The notes beneath the pieces were generated by a model, which saw only the letters and a list, made by a program, of their open reading frames with translations, was not told where the DNA came from and did no database searches. Made by a program: the position numbers and the translations under genes. A DNA stretch of 34,145 bases from an uncultured Chloroflexota bacterium (GTDB lineage Bacteria > Chloroflexota > Dehalococcoidia > Lucifugimonadales > CAJWER01). Of this stretch, positions 9,190-19,264 are shown piece by piece. The DNA lies in the NCBI GenBank assembly GCA_913030785.1, contig CAJWER010000003.1:1-34145 (forward strand), read 5' to 3'. How positions within the stretch are numbered: position 1 is the first letter of the stretch; the number at the start of each line of letters is the position of its first letter.

Positions 9190-10869
9190 ATGCCAAGTTA
9201 TGAAGTGGATATGCGGCTCAACGTCAAGGTGCCCATGCGGGACGGAGTCGAGCTGTCGGCTGACCTGTACCTGCCTCGTGCATCGGGCACATTTCCGACG
9301 GTCCTGATGCGCACGCCATATAGCAACAACATGGACGTGACCATCGAGAGGGCCCGCGTGCTTGCCAATGATGGTTACGCATGCGTGATCCAGGATATAC
9401 GGGGACGGTGGGACTCCGACGGCGACTACTACCCGTTCCATCCCGACGTCGATGATGGCTTCGACACCCAGGAGTGGGTCGGCCAGCAGGAGTGGAGCAA
9501 CGGCAAGATCGGCATGGCCGGCAGCTCCTACCTGGGGCTGGTGCAGTGGCTCAGCGCGCCCCTGCGCAGTCAGTATCTGACGTGCCTCGCGCCGCGGGTG
9601 ATCTGCGGCGACTTCTACAACGGTCTGGTATATCCAGGTGGCGCACTCCAACTCAACGTTGTGATGACCTGGGGTATGCGTACGAATGGACGTACGGGCC
9701 AGAGCATCGACTACCACGACTGGACCAATGCATTCCGGGCGCTTCCGGTGGGAGATGCAGACCTGTCGGCAGGTCGGGCTCTGGGCTTCTTTAAGGATTG
9801 GATCGAGCACCCTGCATACGACGACTACTGGAACGCCATCGATGTCGAAGACAAGTGGAACGAGATTGATGTCCCGGCCTTCAGCATGGGCGGCTGGTTC
9901 GACCTGTATTCGGCAGATGCCTTCACCAACTTCAACGGTATTCGGAAAAATGGTCGTACCCCGGAGGCTCGCCAGAGCCGGCTGATCGTAGGACCTTGGC
10001 CCCACGCCCTCAGCACCTCGTCCAAGACCGGTGATGTCGACTTCGGCGCGGGGTCGCTGGCGGATCTCGACGGCGAGGAGACGCGCTGGTTCGACTATTG
10101 GCTCAAGGGCATCGACAACGGGATCGTGGACGAGCCTCCGCTCCGGTTGTTCATAATGGGCATTAACGAGTGGCGTGACGAGCACGAATGGCCTCTGGCG
10201 CGAACCGACTGGCAGCGGTGGCACCTGCACTCCGACGGCGACGCCAACAGCGTTCGGGGCGGCGGACGTCTATCCATCGACACGCCCACCGATGAACCGG
10301 AGGACCGGTTTGTCTACGACCCCGAGTTCCCTGTGCAGACGGTGGGAGGCAACAACTGCTGTTCCCCTGACATCGTGCCCTGGGGGCCTTATGACCAGCG
10401 GGCGGTGGAGATGCGCTCTGACGTGCTGGTGTACACGTCCGATCCATTCGAGGAGGACATGGAGGTGACGGGACCGATCAAGGTGGTTCTCTATGCTGCC
10501 ACGGACGGCCCGGACACGGACTGGACGGCGAAGCTGGTGGACGTGTCTCCGACGGGTTACGCAATGAACCTGTGTGACGGCATCTTTCGCGCGCGGTATC
10601 GCGAGAGCAGGTCTGAGTCACGGCTCCTGGAGCCAAACCGCGTCTACGAGTACGAGATCGACGTGGCGGTTACCGGCAACGTATTCCAGAAGGGCCACTC
10701 GGTCCGCATCGAGATATCGTCGTCTAACTTCCCTCGATTCGACCGCAATCTGAACACGGGCAAGGACTACGGTAAGGACGGCGAGATGCGAGTGGCCAAC
10801 CAGGCGGTCTACCACTCGCGCGAGTACCCATCCCATGTGCTGCTGCCGGTGATCCCACTCGCTCCCTAG
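9190..10869 (+). CDS. CocE/NonD (X-Pro dipeptidyl-peptidase S15-like) alpha/beta hydrolase
   Basis: VPMRDGVELSADLYLP, QDIRGRWDSDG, GMAGSSYLG nucleophile elbow, VGPWPH. Confidence 0.9.
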   Translation: MPSYEVDMRLNVKVPMRDGVELSADLYLPRASGTFPTVLMRTPYSNNMDVTIERARVLANDGYACVIQDIRGRWDSDGDYYPFHPDVDDGFDTQEWVGQQEWSNGKIGMAGSSYLGLVQWLSAPLRSQYLTCLAPRVICGDFYNGLVYPGGALQLNVVMTWGMRTNGRTGQSIDYHDWTNAFRALPVGDADLSAGRALGFFKDWIEHPAYDDYWNAIDVEDKWNEIDVPAFSMGGWFDLYSADAFTNFNGIRKNGRTPEARQSRLIVGPWPHALSTSSKTGDVDFGAGSLADLDGEETRWFDYWLKGIDNGIVDEPPLRLFIMGINEWRDEHEWPLARTDWQRWHLHSDGDANSVRGGGRLSIDTPTDEPEDRFVYDPEFPVQTVGGNNCCSPDIVPWGPYDQRAVEMRSDVLVYTSDPFEEDMEVTGPIKVVLYAATDGPDTDWTAKLVDVSPTGYAMNLCDGIFRARYRESRSESRLLEPNRVYEYEIDVAVTGNVFQKGHSVRIEISSSNFPRFDRNLNTGKDYGKDGEMRVANQAVYHSREYPSHVLLPVIPLAP

Positions 10870-10898
10870 TCGCGGAGCGGAGCCAGAGGCTTGATGAG

Positions 10899-11627
10899 AT
10901 GCCAACTTCGGCTGTGACCACGATATTCCTGGACGATGGCGGGGTGATGAATGACAACACCCTGAGGGGCCCAGAGTGGCAGCGCCTTGTCGGCGAATAC
11001 CTCTCGCCAAGGCTAGGGGGAAGTCTTCAGGCCTGGGGCGACGCCAACCAGGTCATCGCGACACGGGAGTTCAAGCTGTACAAGGACCACAATTGGGGTA
11101 CGGGTGAGCTAGACTTCCTGGCGTTTAGAGAGCAGTCTGATCGGGACTGGCTCCTGGGGATGACCGAGATGCTTGGTGTAGAAGCGCCTGAAGGAGACGC
11201 GTGCCTGAGACTCGCCCGCGAAGCCTATGGTTTCGTAACCAGGCGTGTACGCTCGGCCTTCCCGGGGGCTGTTGATGCGATACGGCAACTACACGTTACA
11301 GGCTATCCGCTTTACATCGCCTCTGGAGAGGACTCTGACCATCTCGATGGCTACCTCGAAGGGATGGGTGTTCGAGATCTCTTCCGGACACTCTACGGCC
11401 CAGATATTGTGAACACCGCGAAAGAGGTGCCAGAGTACCACTCCCGAATTCTTGATCACGCCGGGGTAGAGCCCGGTGAGGCTGTTGTCGTGGATGACTC
11501 GCCTCAAGTAGTGGCGTGGGCAAGGGACACTGGCGCGATGGGAGTGCTCGTATCGGCCGAAGGTGAGGGTGCTGGCCCGGTCATCCCAAACCTGGCTGCA
11601 CTGCCCGCCTTTCTGGCCTCGCTCTGA
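10899..11627 (+). CDS. HAD-superfamily hydrolase
   Basis: IFLDDGGVMND motif I, YIASGEDSDHLDGYLE motif II region, VVVDDSPQVVAWARDTGAMGVLV motif IV. Confidence 0.8.
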   Translation: MPTSAVTTIFLDDGGVMNDNTLRGPEWQRLVGEYLSPRLGGSLQAWGDANQVIATREFKLYKDHNWGTGELDFLAFREQSDRDWLLGMTEMLGVEAPEGDACLRLAREAYGFVTRRVRSAFPGAVDAIRQLHVTGYPLYIASGEDSDHLDGYLEGMGVRDLFRTLYGPDIVNTAKEVPEYHSRILDHAGVEPGEAVVVDDSPQVVAWARDTGAMGVLVSAEGEGAGPVIPNLAALPAFLASL

Positions 11628-11663
11628 GTGTGATCAGATCAGGATTGCGTAAGGAGTGGCGGT

Positions 11664-11906
11664 ATGCTTACAGCGTTTGGCTCGGTGGCCGTCGGCATCA
11701 TGTTCCTGTCCTACTGGCTGGAGCCTCGCTCCAGGTGGTATGTAATGGTATTCGCAGTAGCCAGCGCGATGACTGCGCTATATAGCGGGCTGGCTCATGT
11801 GTACCCGATAATGGTCGTCGAGGCTCTGTGGGCGGCGGTGGCCCTGCGGCGCTTTGTGACCCGCTCGCGGGTTGAAGGGCGGAATGTTGTGGCGGGCGCT
11901 GTATGA
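11664..11906 (+). CDS. Small integral membrane protein
   Basis: 80 aa, hydrophobic segments, sits directly upstream of ctaA in the same orientation. Confidence 0.55.
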   Translation: MLTAFGSVAVGIMFLSYWLEPRSRWYVMVFAVASAMTALYSGLAHVYPIMVVEALWAAVALRRFVTRSRVEGRNVVAGAV

Positions 11907-11915
11907 ACGGCGGAT

Positions 11916-12974
11916 TTGCTCGCGGTCGATATCGATTATACTGTTGCGAGAAAATTTTCACGAACGAGATCAAAGACATTGCTGGCAGCGTTGAAGAGAG
12001 CATTTGGTGGTGGTGATAACGGGGGCAACACAGCCTTCCGAATTGTGATAGTGGCGGCGATTATAGCTGCGGTGGGGCAGGTAGCCCTCGGCGGGGTGGT
12101 CCGGGTGACTGACTCCGGCCTCGGATGTCCCGATTGGCCGCTCTGCCACGGCAGGCTTATCCCGCCCTTTGAGCTGCACACCCTGATCGAATATTCTCAC
12201 CGGCTTTCGGCCAGCACGCTTGGGTTTCTGGTTTTAGCCGCGACGATCATCGTGTGGCGAGACCCCTGGCGCAGTACCTTGGCTGTCGGCGCCACTACCG
12301 GCGCTCTGATTCTGGTGGGTGTGGCAGCGGTCCTTGGCGGCATCACAGTCTTGACCGAGCTTGCATGGTGGGTGGTCCTATTCCACCTCGGAATCGCCGA
12401 GGGGGTGGTCGCGAGCCTCGTAATAGCGGCAGTGGCCGGATGGAGGGGCGGACCTGTCCTGGAGCCGGCCAGGGATGATATCTTTTCCTTGCGTATGCGA
12501 TGGCTGACGGGTCTGGCGCTGGGGGGTACCCTTTTGCTGATCCTATCGGGCTCCTACATGGTGGGGCGGGGTTTTGGCTCTTCGTGCTCTACCTGGCCGA
12601 CGTGTCTGGGCAGTTTGCTGCCCTCGGGAGAGGTCTATATGGTCCACATGTCCCACCGCTACGTCGCAGGGCTCGCTGGGCTGCTGGTGCTGGCGCTGAC
12701 TGCATCAGCCTGGCTTGAGGCGGTCCGGCCCAGCGTCAGGTGGACTACACTGGCTGTCCTGGTGGTGTTTGTGGTCCAGGGTTTGGTCGGAGCCGTGACT
12801 GTGTGGTCGGAGTTTGCGGCGGGGATGAAGGCAGCCCACCTTGCGGTGGCAACCGTCTTGTGGGTCGCGCTCGTGTACGTGGCTATGCTACAAATGCCCG
12901 AGTGGCCTGTCACGAATAGGCGGGCCGAAAGGAACCCGGACCCCGTGTCTGGGCTGGAAGGTGCTAGCTCTTGA
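11916..12974 (+). CDS. ctaA: Heme A synthase (COX15/CtaA)
   Basis: VRVTDSGLGCPDWPLCHG, EYSHRLSAS, MSHRYVAGLAG His-containing motifs. Start codon uncertain (TTG). Confidence 0.9.
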   Translation: MLAVDIDYTVARKFSRTRSKTLLAALKRAFGGGDNGGNTAFRIVIVAAIIAAVGQVALGGVVRVTDSGLGCPDWPLCHGRLIPPFELHTLIEYSHRLSASTLGFLVLAATIIVWRDPWRSTLAVGATTGALILVGVAAVLGGITVLTELAWWVVLFHLGIAEGVVASLVIAAVAGWRGGPVLEPARDDIFSLRMRWLTGLALGGTLLLILSGSYMVGRGFGSSCSTWPTCLGSLLPSGEVYMVHMSHRYVAGLAGLLVLALTASAWLEAVRPSVRWTTLAVLVVFVVQGLVGAVTVWSEFAAGMKAAHLAVATVLWVALVYVAMLQMPEWPVTNRRAERNPDPVSGLEGASS

Positions 12975-13858
12975 TTGCTCAAGTGGTGGAGCCACGCGGT
13001 TTGATTCGTGACTACGTTTCACTCACCAAGCCGCGCATCCTGTCGATGCTGCTGCTCACAGCCCTTTGCGCAATGTTTCTGGCCGAGGGTGGGGTGCCGG
13101 AGCTTTCCCTGATTGCACTGGTACTCGGGGGAGGCGCTTTGGCTGCAGGAGGAGCCCACGCCCTCAACCACTACATTGAGAGAGACTCGGACTCGTTGAT
13201 GCGTAGGACCAAGAAGCGTCCTGTGGCCTCAGGGCGTGTATCGCCACAGGAGGCGATGTGGTTTGGGATTGGGCTGAATGTCATCGCGTTCGTTTTGCTG
13301 ACTGTCCTGGTCAATCCGCTGGCGGCGGCCCTGACGCTCAGTGCGACACTTTTCTACGTGTTCGTATACACCATCGCTCTGAAGCGCAAGACGCCTCAGA
13401 ATATTGTGATAGGGGGCGCTGCTGGGGCAGTGCCGCCCCTGGCTGCCTGGGCCGCTGTGACCGGCACCGTGGAGCTGCCGGCTATCTATCTGTTTGCCAT
13501 CATCTTTTTTTGGACACCTCCACACTTCTGGGCCCTGGCACTCATGATTAAGGACGACTATTTGAGCGCAGGCATCCCGATGATGCCGGTGGTGACAAGC
13601 GTTGCGGAGACCAAACGACAGATACTGCTCTACACGTTTATCTTGGTGGCGCTGACGCTGATGTTCGTCACGACATCGGCTGTCGGCTGGTTCTACTTCG
13701 CGACAGCCGCAGGATCAGGACTCGTGTACATCTACTACACGTGGCGGCTCTATAGGCTACCGGAGATCAGTGGAGCGAAGAGCGCGTATTTGTACTCGCT
13801 GTTGTACCTGGCTTTGATATTTGTTGGGGTTGTGGCAGACGTATACGTGAGATTCTAG
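12971..13858 (+). CDS. ctaB: Protoheme IX farnesyltransferase (heme O synthase)
   Basis: LTKPRI, NHYIERDSDSLMRRTKKRP, FFWTPPHFWALAL; overlaps the ctaA stop. Confidence 0.95.
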   Translation: MIAQVVEPRGLIRDYVSLTKPRILSMLLLTALCAMFLAEGGVPELSLIALVLGGGALAAGGAHALNHYIERDSDSLMRRTKKRPVASGRVSPQEAMWFGIGLNVIAFVLLTVLVNPLAAALTLSATLFYVFVYTIALKRKTPQNIVIGGAAGAVPPLAAWAAVTGTVELPAIYLFAIIFFWTPPHFWALALMIKDDYLSAGIPMMPVVTSVAETKRQILLYTFILVALTLMFVTTSAVGWFYFATAAGSGLVYIYYTWRLYRLPEISGAKSAYLYSLLYLALIFVGVVADVYVRF

Positions 13859-13915
13859 CCAGACCCAACGCTGGACGCTTTGTGCCATTTGTCACAATCC
13901 GCCCCTCGTGGGTGC

Positions 13916-13944
13916 TTGACCATTCGTCGATCCGTCTGTTAAAT
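13916..13944 (+). promoter_or_regulatory. Candidate sigma70-type promoter for the cox operon
   Basis: TTGACC-17 nt-TTAAAT upstream of coxB. Confidence 0.5.
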
Positions 13945-14002
13945 TCTTGACCGGCGCCCCAGACGTACCGATTTCCCTGGAAGGGAGACCCAGCCCCTAC
14001 CG

Positions 14003-15073
14003 ATGTCAACCACAAGCAGCCGCTCTAAGATTTATCTGGGAGTACTGCTACTACTTTCAACCATTGCCCTGCTGACTGGCTGCACTCCTGACGATCCCCA
14101 GTCGACCTTTGACACCGTAGGACCCGTGTCGCGGTCCCAACTTGTCCTGTTCTACTGGATATTCTGGGCCGCAGTCGTCGTGTTCATCGTCGTCGGCGCG
14201 GTGCTCGCATATACGAGCCTCCGTTTTCGGCGGAAGCCCTCCGACGCCATGCCTCCGCAGACGCACGGTCATACGCCGATGGAGATAGCGTGGACCATCG
14301 TTCCTGCACTGGTCCTGGCCGTCGTGGCGGTGCCGACAGTCCTGACCATTTTTGACAACGCCAACTCGCCTGAGCCCGGCGCCTTGACCGTCGAGGCCGT
14401 GGGCCGCCAGTGGTGGTTTGAGTTCAAGTACCCGCACCCTACCGATCCCGACGAGCAGGTAGTGACTGCCAACGAGCTTCACATACCGGTCGGCGAGGTC
14501 GTCAACATCAACCTCGCGTCGAGGGACGTGCTTCACAGCTTCTGGATCCCGAAAATCGCCGGCAAGGTCGACATGGTGCCCAATAATGCGAATACCATTT
14601 GGATTCAGTCGGACGAGGCAGGGGAGTTCTTTGGCCAGTGCGCGGAGTTCTGCGGCGAGGCACATGCCCTGATGAGGTTCCGGGTGATCGCCGAGCCGCG
14701 GGAGGAGTACGACGCCTGGCTTTTGGCCCAGGCCGAACCGGCGGCGGACGCGGTCGAGCCGTTGGCTGCAGAGGGTCAGGCCCTGTTCGAGGGCAACGCC
14801 GCTGGGTGCTGGGCTTGCCACACGATCTCGGGCTCGGCGAAGTCGCGAGGGTCTGTGGGGCCAAACCTTACCCACGTTGCCAGTCGAGGCCTCATCGCAG
14901 CCGGGATCATAGAGAACGACCAGGCGGGCCTCCGGACATGGCTGACAGATCCCTGCGAGGCGAAGCCAGGTAATGTGATGTGCACAGGTGCAGCGGTGTA
15001 CAACAACCCGGACAAGTCGCTCGACGAGAAGCAAATCTCGGCGCTCGTAGCGTACCTGCGGGGCCTAGATTGA
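14003..15073 (+). CDS. coxB: Cytochrome c oxidase subunit II with fused C-terminal cytochrome c (caa3 type)
   Basis: Lipoprotein-like N-terminus LLTGC; CuA motif GQCAEFCGEAHALM; heme c site CWACH. Confidence 0.95.
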   Translation: MSTTSSRSKIYLGVLLLLSTIALLTGCTPDDPQSTFDTVGPVSRSQLVLFYWIFWAAVVVFIVVGAVLAYTSLRFRRKPSDAMPPQTHGHTPMEIAWTIVPALVLAVVAVPTVLTIFDNANSPEPGALTVEAVGRQWWFEFKYPHPTDPDEQVVTANELHIPVGEVVNINLASRDVLHSFWIPKIAGKVDMVPNNANTIWIQSDEAGEFFGQCAEFCGEAHALMRFRVIAEPREEYDAWLLAQAEPAADAVEPLAAEGQALFEGNAAGCWACHTISGSAKSRGSVGPNLTHVASRGLIAAGIIENDQAGLRTWLTDPCEAKPGNVMCTGAAVYNNPDKSLDEKQISALVAYLRGLD

Positions 15074-15143
15074 TGAACTCTCTCTTCACCAAGGGCAGCC
15101 AGGTAACATCAACTATTAGCTACCGAAAAGTCGGAGGCCTAGG

Positions 15144-17012
15144 ATGACAACCATATCGCTTCCTATCCCGAAGCGTCCGGTCCATCCCACCGGTGTTTGG
15201 TCTTGGATCACCACCGTCGACCACAAGCGAATCGGGATCCTGTACGGGGTCACCGCCTTCATAATGTTCATGACCGGCGGGCTCGAGGCGATGTACATCC
15301 GCGCCCAGCTTGCCCGGCCTGGCCAGGATCTGGTTAGCCCCGAGGTCTACAACCAGCTATTCACGATGCATGGCACGACCATGATCTTCCTGGCGATTAT
15401 GCCGATGGGAGCGGCGTTCTTCAACTACATAATCCCGCTGCAGCTCGGCGCCAGGGACGTGGCGTTCCCACGGCTCAACGCCTTCAGCTACTGGACCTTT
15501 TTGGCCGGGGCGCTGATGCTCAACCTTAGCTGGGTCCTGGGCGGGGCGCCCAACGCCGGCTGGTTCGGATACGCTCCTTTGACAAGCAGCGCCTTCAATC
15601 CCGGCGCTGGCATCGACTTCTGGATACTAAGTCTCCAGATACTCGGTATCGCGTCGCTGGCTGCCGCCTTCAACTTCATCGTGACCATCATTAATATGCG
15701 GGCTCCAGGCATGTCACTCATGCGAATGCCCCTGTTCACCTGGATGACGCTGATAACCTCGTTCCTGCTGATCCTGGCGTTCCCGGTGATAACCGTTGCG
15801 CTGATACAGCTCCTATTTGACCGTCAGTTTGGGGCCAACTTCTTCGTGCCCGGGGCCGGCGCGAGCCCGGTGCTCTGGCAGCACCTGTTCTGGATATTTG
15901 GCCATCCGGAGGTGTACATTCTGATCCTGCCCGCGATGGGGATCGTCTCGGAAATTATCCCGACGTTTTCGAAGAAGCCGCTATTTGGCTATCCGGTGGT
16001 TGTCCTGTCAGGCTTGGTGATCGGATTCATGGGGTGGATGGTCTGGAGCCACCACATGTTTACGGTGGGACTGGGGCCGGTGGCGAACTCGGTCTTCGCC
16101 CTCACCACCATGGCGATAGCGGTGCCCACGGGGGTCAAGATATTCAACTGGATGGCCACTATGTGGCGGGGTTCTATCGATTTCAAGACGGCCATGCTCT
16201 TCGCGGTGGGATTCATCTGGCTGTTCATCATCGGTGGCCTAAGCGGTGTAATGCACTCGTCCGCCGCCTCCGATGCACAGCAGCAGGACACATACTTCAT
16301 CGTCGCCCACCTGCACTACGTTCTCTTCGGCGGGAGCATCATGGCGCTGCTGGGCGGAATCTACTATTGGTTCCCCAAGTTCACCGGCCGCCTCATGGAT
16401 GAGACCGTAGGGAAGATCAACTTCTGGCTTGTGTTCATCGCCATGAACATCACCTTCTTCCCAATGCACTTCACCGGACTCAACGGGATGCCCCGTCGGA
16501 TCTATACCTACGACTCGGGCATGGGTTGGGACCTATGGAACGCGGTCTCTTCTGCGGGCGCGTTTATGCTGGGTGCGGGGATACTCTTGTTCCTGTACAA
16601 CGCGATCAAGAGCGCCAGAAGCGGCGAGATCGCGTCGGCTGACCCCTGGGACGGCCGCACGCTGGAGTGGTCCATCTCCTCACCGCCGCCGGAGTACAAC
16701 TTCGAGCAGATCCCGGTGGTTCAGGGGCGTGACCCGTTCTGGGCCCAGAAGTACGAGGGCGTTGCCATGGTTCCGGTCGCGGGAGGCTCGGGTGAAGATG
16801 GTGGCCATTCGATACATCTGCCACAGCCATCCTATTGGCCGTTCGTGGCCTCCATAGGCATATTCATCGGCAGCTTTGGCGTCCTATACATCAACGCCGC
16901 GTCCTGGATCGGGGTGGCTGTTGCAGTGATCGGCGCATTAATCACGATGATCGCCGTCTATGCCTGGTCCCTGGAACCTGTCAATGACCCTGACGATGGC
17001 GCAGCATACTAA
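15144..17012 (+). CDS. coxA: Cytochrome c oxidase subunit I
   Basis: WIFGHPEVYILILPAMG, WSHHMFTVG, HLHYVLFGG. Confidence 0.97.
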   Translation: MTTISLPIPKRPVHPTGVWSWITTVDHKRIGILYGVTAFIMFMTGGLEAMYIRAQLARPGQDLVSPEVYNQLFTMHGTTMIFLAIMPMGAAFFNYIIPLQLGARDVAFPRLNAFSYWTFLAGALMLNLSWVLGGAPNAGWFGYAPLTSSAFNPGAGIDFWILSLQILGIASLAAAFNFIVTIINMRAPGMSLMRMPLFTWMTLITSFLLILAFPVITVALIQLLFDRQFGANFFVPGAGASPVLWQHLFWIFGHPEVYILILPAMGIVSEIIPTFSKKPLFGYPVVVLSGLVIGFMGWMVWSHHMFTVGLGPVANSVFALTTMAIAVPTGVKIFNWMATMWRGSIDFKTAMLFAVGFIWLFIIGGLSGVMHSSAASDAQQQDTYFIVAHLHYVLFGGSIMALLGGIYYWFPKFTGRLMDETVGKINFWLVFIAMNITFFPMHFTGLNGMPRRIYTYDSGMGWDLWNAVSSAGAFMLGAGILLFLYNAIKSARSGEIASADPWDGRTLEWSISSPPPEYNFEQIPVVQGRDPFWAQKYEGVAMVPVAGGSGEDGGHSIHLPQPSYWPFVASIGIFIGSFGVLYINAASWIGVAVAVIGALITMIAVYAWSLEPVNDPDDGAAY

Positions 17013-17026
17013 CGGAGCCTGTTAAT

Positions 17027-17644
17027 TTGGCCGAAGCAACCGCGGCAATACACGCAGAGCACGAAGAGACCTCCACGGGTCTGAATAGCAGGAAGTTGCT
17101 CATGTGGGCCTTCCTGGGTTCAGACTGCATGTTCTTTGGCTCGCTCATCGCGACATACGTGGTCTACCAGGGAAAGAGCCTCAAGGGCCCGTTCCCTGAA
17201 GATGTATTCAGTATCCCTGTCACGTCTGTGAGCACATTCGTGCTGCTGATGAGCAGTATGAGTATGGTTCTGGCCTACGCGGCGCTCAGGCAGGGGAGTA
17301 TCAAGTCGTTCCGCATCTGGATATTCTCGACGGCGATCCTGGGCATGACCTTCCTGGGCTTTCAGGTCTTCGAGTTCCGGGACTTTGTGCACGAGGGTCT
17401 GACACTGAAGACCAACCTGTTCGGAACGACCTTCTTTACCCTGACGGGGTTCCACGGCGCCCACGTTACGCTTGGAGTGATCTGGCTGCTTTCCCTGGGA
17501 TTCCACTCCTTCAAGGGCGGAATAACACCCGATAATCACCTTGACGTCGACTTGGCAGCGCTGTACTGGCATTTTGTGGACGTTGTTTGGATCATCATAT
17601 TCACAGTGGTGTACCTGTTCGGGGTGTTCCCCGGGCTAAATTAG
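17027..17644 (+). CDS. coxC: Cytochrome c oxidase subunit III
   Basis: TGFHGAHVTLGVIWLL, ALYWHFVDVVWIIIFTVVYL. Confidence 0.95.
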   Translation: MAEATAAIHAEHEETSTGLNSRKLLMWAFLGSDCMFFGSLIATYVVYQGKSLKGPFPEDVFSIPVTSVSTFVLLMSSMSMVLAYAALRQGSIKSFRIWIFSTAILGMTFLGFQVFEFRDFVHEGLTLKTNLFGTTFFTLTGFHGAHVTLGVIWLLSLGFHSFKGGITPDNHLDVDLAALYWHFVDVVWIIIFTVVYLFGVFPGLN

Positions 17645-17743
17645 TAGTGATGTACTGAGGGAGATGGTTCCGACCTGATCTCTCGATGGCGAGACCTCCG
17701 AGCAGACGGTTTCAGGACGGCAGCGTAAGGAAGCAAGCGCGAC

Positions 17744-18064
17744 ATGGCACAAGAACCAGGAACAGAAGCACAGGGAGCAGCGGTCCATACGGGGCACCCA
17801 ACGCCTTTCACCTATTTCAAGGTGGCGATGATCCTGTCGACTATTACCGCCGTTGAGGTCGGTATTTTCTACATTGAGGATCTGGGGAAAGGGATCATAC
17901 CGATCCTCGTTGTCCTCTCCGCCGCTAAGTTCGCGCTAGTCGCGATGTTCTACATGCACCTGCGGTACGACTCTCGGATATTCACTGGGCTGTTCGTCGG
18001 GGGCATCGCCCTGGCGATCTCCGTCACCCTTGCGGTTCTGGGGCTGTTCCAGTTCTTCGTATAG
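17744..18064 (+). CDS. Cytochrome c oxidase subunit IV (CoxD/CtaF-like)
   Basis: YFKVAMILSTITAVEVGIFY...AAKFALVAMFYMHLRYDSRIFTGLFVGG. Confidence 0.85.
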   Translation: MAQEPGTEAQGAAVHTGHPTPFTYFKVAMILSTITAVEVGIFYIEDLGKGIIPILVVLSAAKFALVAMFYMHLRYDSRIFTGLFVGGIALAISVTLAVLGLFQFFV

Positions 18065-18098
18065 CGACCAACGGCGAGGTCGAGGAGGAGCGTACCAC

Positions 18099-18929
18099 GT
18101 GGCGGGGTCGATCTGGTTTCATTGGCATGCCCACCCTGACGCTCTGATCGGTCTGGCGATCGTCCAAGGCCTGTATCTCTTTGGAGTTGGTCCTTTGAGG
18201 CAGAGATACGGCCTCGCCGAGAGTGTCGAACCGCGGCAGGTTGCCACCTTTACGGTTGGCATCATGGTCATCTTCGTGGCGCTGCTTTCGCCACTTCATG
18301 TCCTGAGCGACAGCTACCTGTTCAGCGCCCATATGGTTCAGCACGTGTTGCTGACCCTGGTGGCGCCCCCGTTGCTCATACTGGGCACACCGGATTGGCT
18401 GGTGCGCCGTATCTTGCGGCCCGATCCCTTATTCATCGCCGCCCGCATCGTCACTCACCCGATTGTGGCGATCGTCCTGTTCAACATCATTTTCTCCCTC
18501 TTTCACATGCCCTCGCTGTATAACGTGTCAGTGACGAACCACCTGATCCACATTGTGGAACACCTCGTATTCATAGGCGCTGCGTTGATAATGTGGTGGC
18601 CGCTCGTTAGCACCATGCCAGAGCTACCGCGTCTCTCGTACCCACTTCAGATGGTGTACCTGTTCGGCATGTCGGTGGCCCAGATCGTGGTATTCGGGCC
18701 GGTGACTTTCTCGCAGGAGCCGTTATACCAGTGGTACGTCGATGCGCCACGGCTGTGGTCGCTTACGGCCCTGTCGGACCAGCAAATTGGCGCAGTGATC
18801 ATGAAGGTGGGTGGAGGCGTTCTGTTCATGACGCTGCTGATTGTCGCTTTCTATCGTTGGTACAAGAGTGCGGAAGAGGAGACCGAGCCGGAGCCAGATT
18901 CCCGTGAGCTCTCTCTCCAGCGACACTAG
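18099..18929 (+). CDS. CtaG/caa3-type cytochrome c oxidase assembly protein
   Basis: HWHAHPDALIGL, SAHMVQHVLLTLVAPPLLILG, HMPSLYNVSVTNHLIHIVEHLVFIGAALIMWWPL; GAGGAGGAG RBS before GTG 18099. Confidence 0.85.
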   Translation: MAGSIWFHWHAHPDALIGLAIVQGLYLFGVGPLRQRYGLAESVEPRQVATFTVGIMVIFVALLSPLHVLSDSYLFSAHMVQHVLLTLVAPPLLILGTPDWLVRRILRPDPLFIAARIVTHPIVAIVLFNIIFSLFHMPSLYNVSVTNHLIHIVEHLVFIGAALIMWWPLVSTMPELPRLSYPLQMVYLFGMSVAQIVVFGPVTFSQEPLYQWYVDAPRLWSLTALSDQQIGAVIMKVGGGVLFMTLLIVAFYRWYKSAEEETEPEPDSRELSLQRH

Positions 18930-19049
18930 CGCTCGGGTCTGGGGGCGTTTAGGGAAACAAGCTATCTTGAAGCGACAGGATCACCGTTGCGCAAACGATG
19001 AACAATGATAAGGGGCCCATCAAGAGGCTCGGCGAAAGGAAAGAAATCG

Positions 19050-19247
19050 ATGAAGATGAACAATAGAGCGTTGTTATTTCCCTTGCTGTCGATACTAGTA
19101 GTGGCCGTCTTTGCTGTGGGGTTGGGTGTCATCTTCATTTTGCTCCATGAGATATCTGAGTGGGCAGTGATTGGACTAGGATCGGCGTTGGTGGTTGTAG
19201 TTCCCGCGGCCGCTGCCCTGGGGCAACGGATGGTGGAGAAGGCCTAG
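19050..19247 (+). CDS. Small membrane protein within the oxidase locus
   Basis: MKMNNRALLFPLLSILVVAVFAVGLGVIF..., two hydrophobic segments; purine-rich RBS region before 19050. Confidence 0.6.
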   Translation: MKMNNRALLFPLLSILVVAVFAVGLGVIFILLHEISEWAVIGLGSALVVVVPAAAALGQRMVEKA

Positions 19248-19264
19248 CCTCGGCCAGCGCCGGT

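Noticed and set aside
8806-10230. 474-aa minus-strand ORF
   Set aside because: Overlaps the clear oxidoreductase and CocE/NonD hydrolase genes in antisense and shows no recognisable domain.
14057-15034. 325-aa minus-strand ORF opposite coxB
   Set aside because: Shadow ORF; coxB has CuA and CxxCH motifs on the plus strand.
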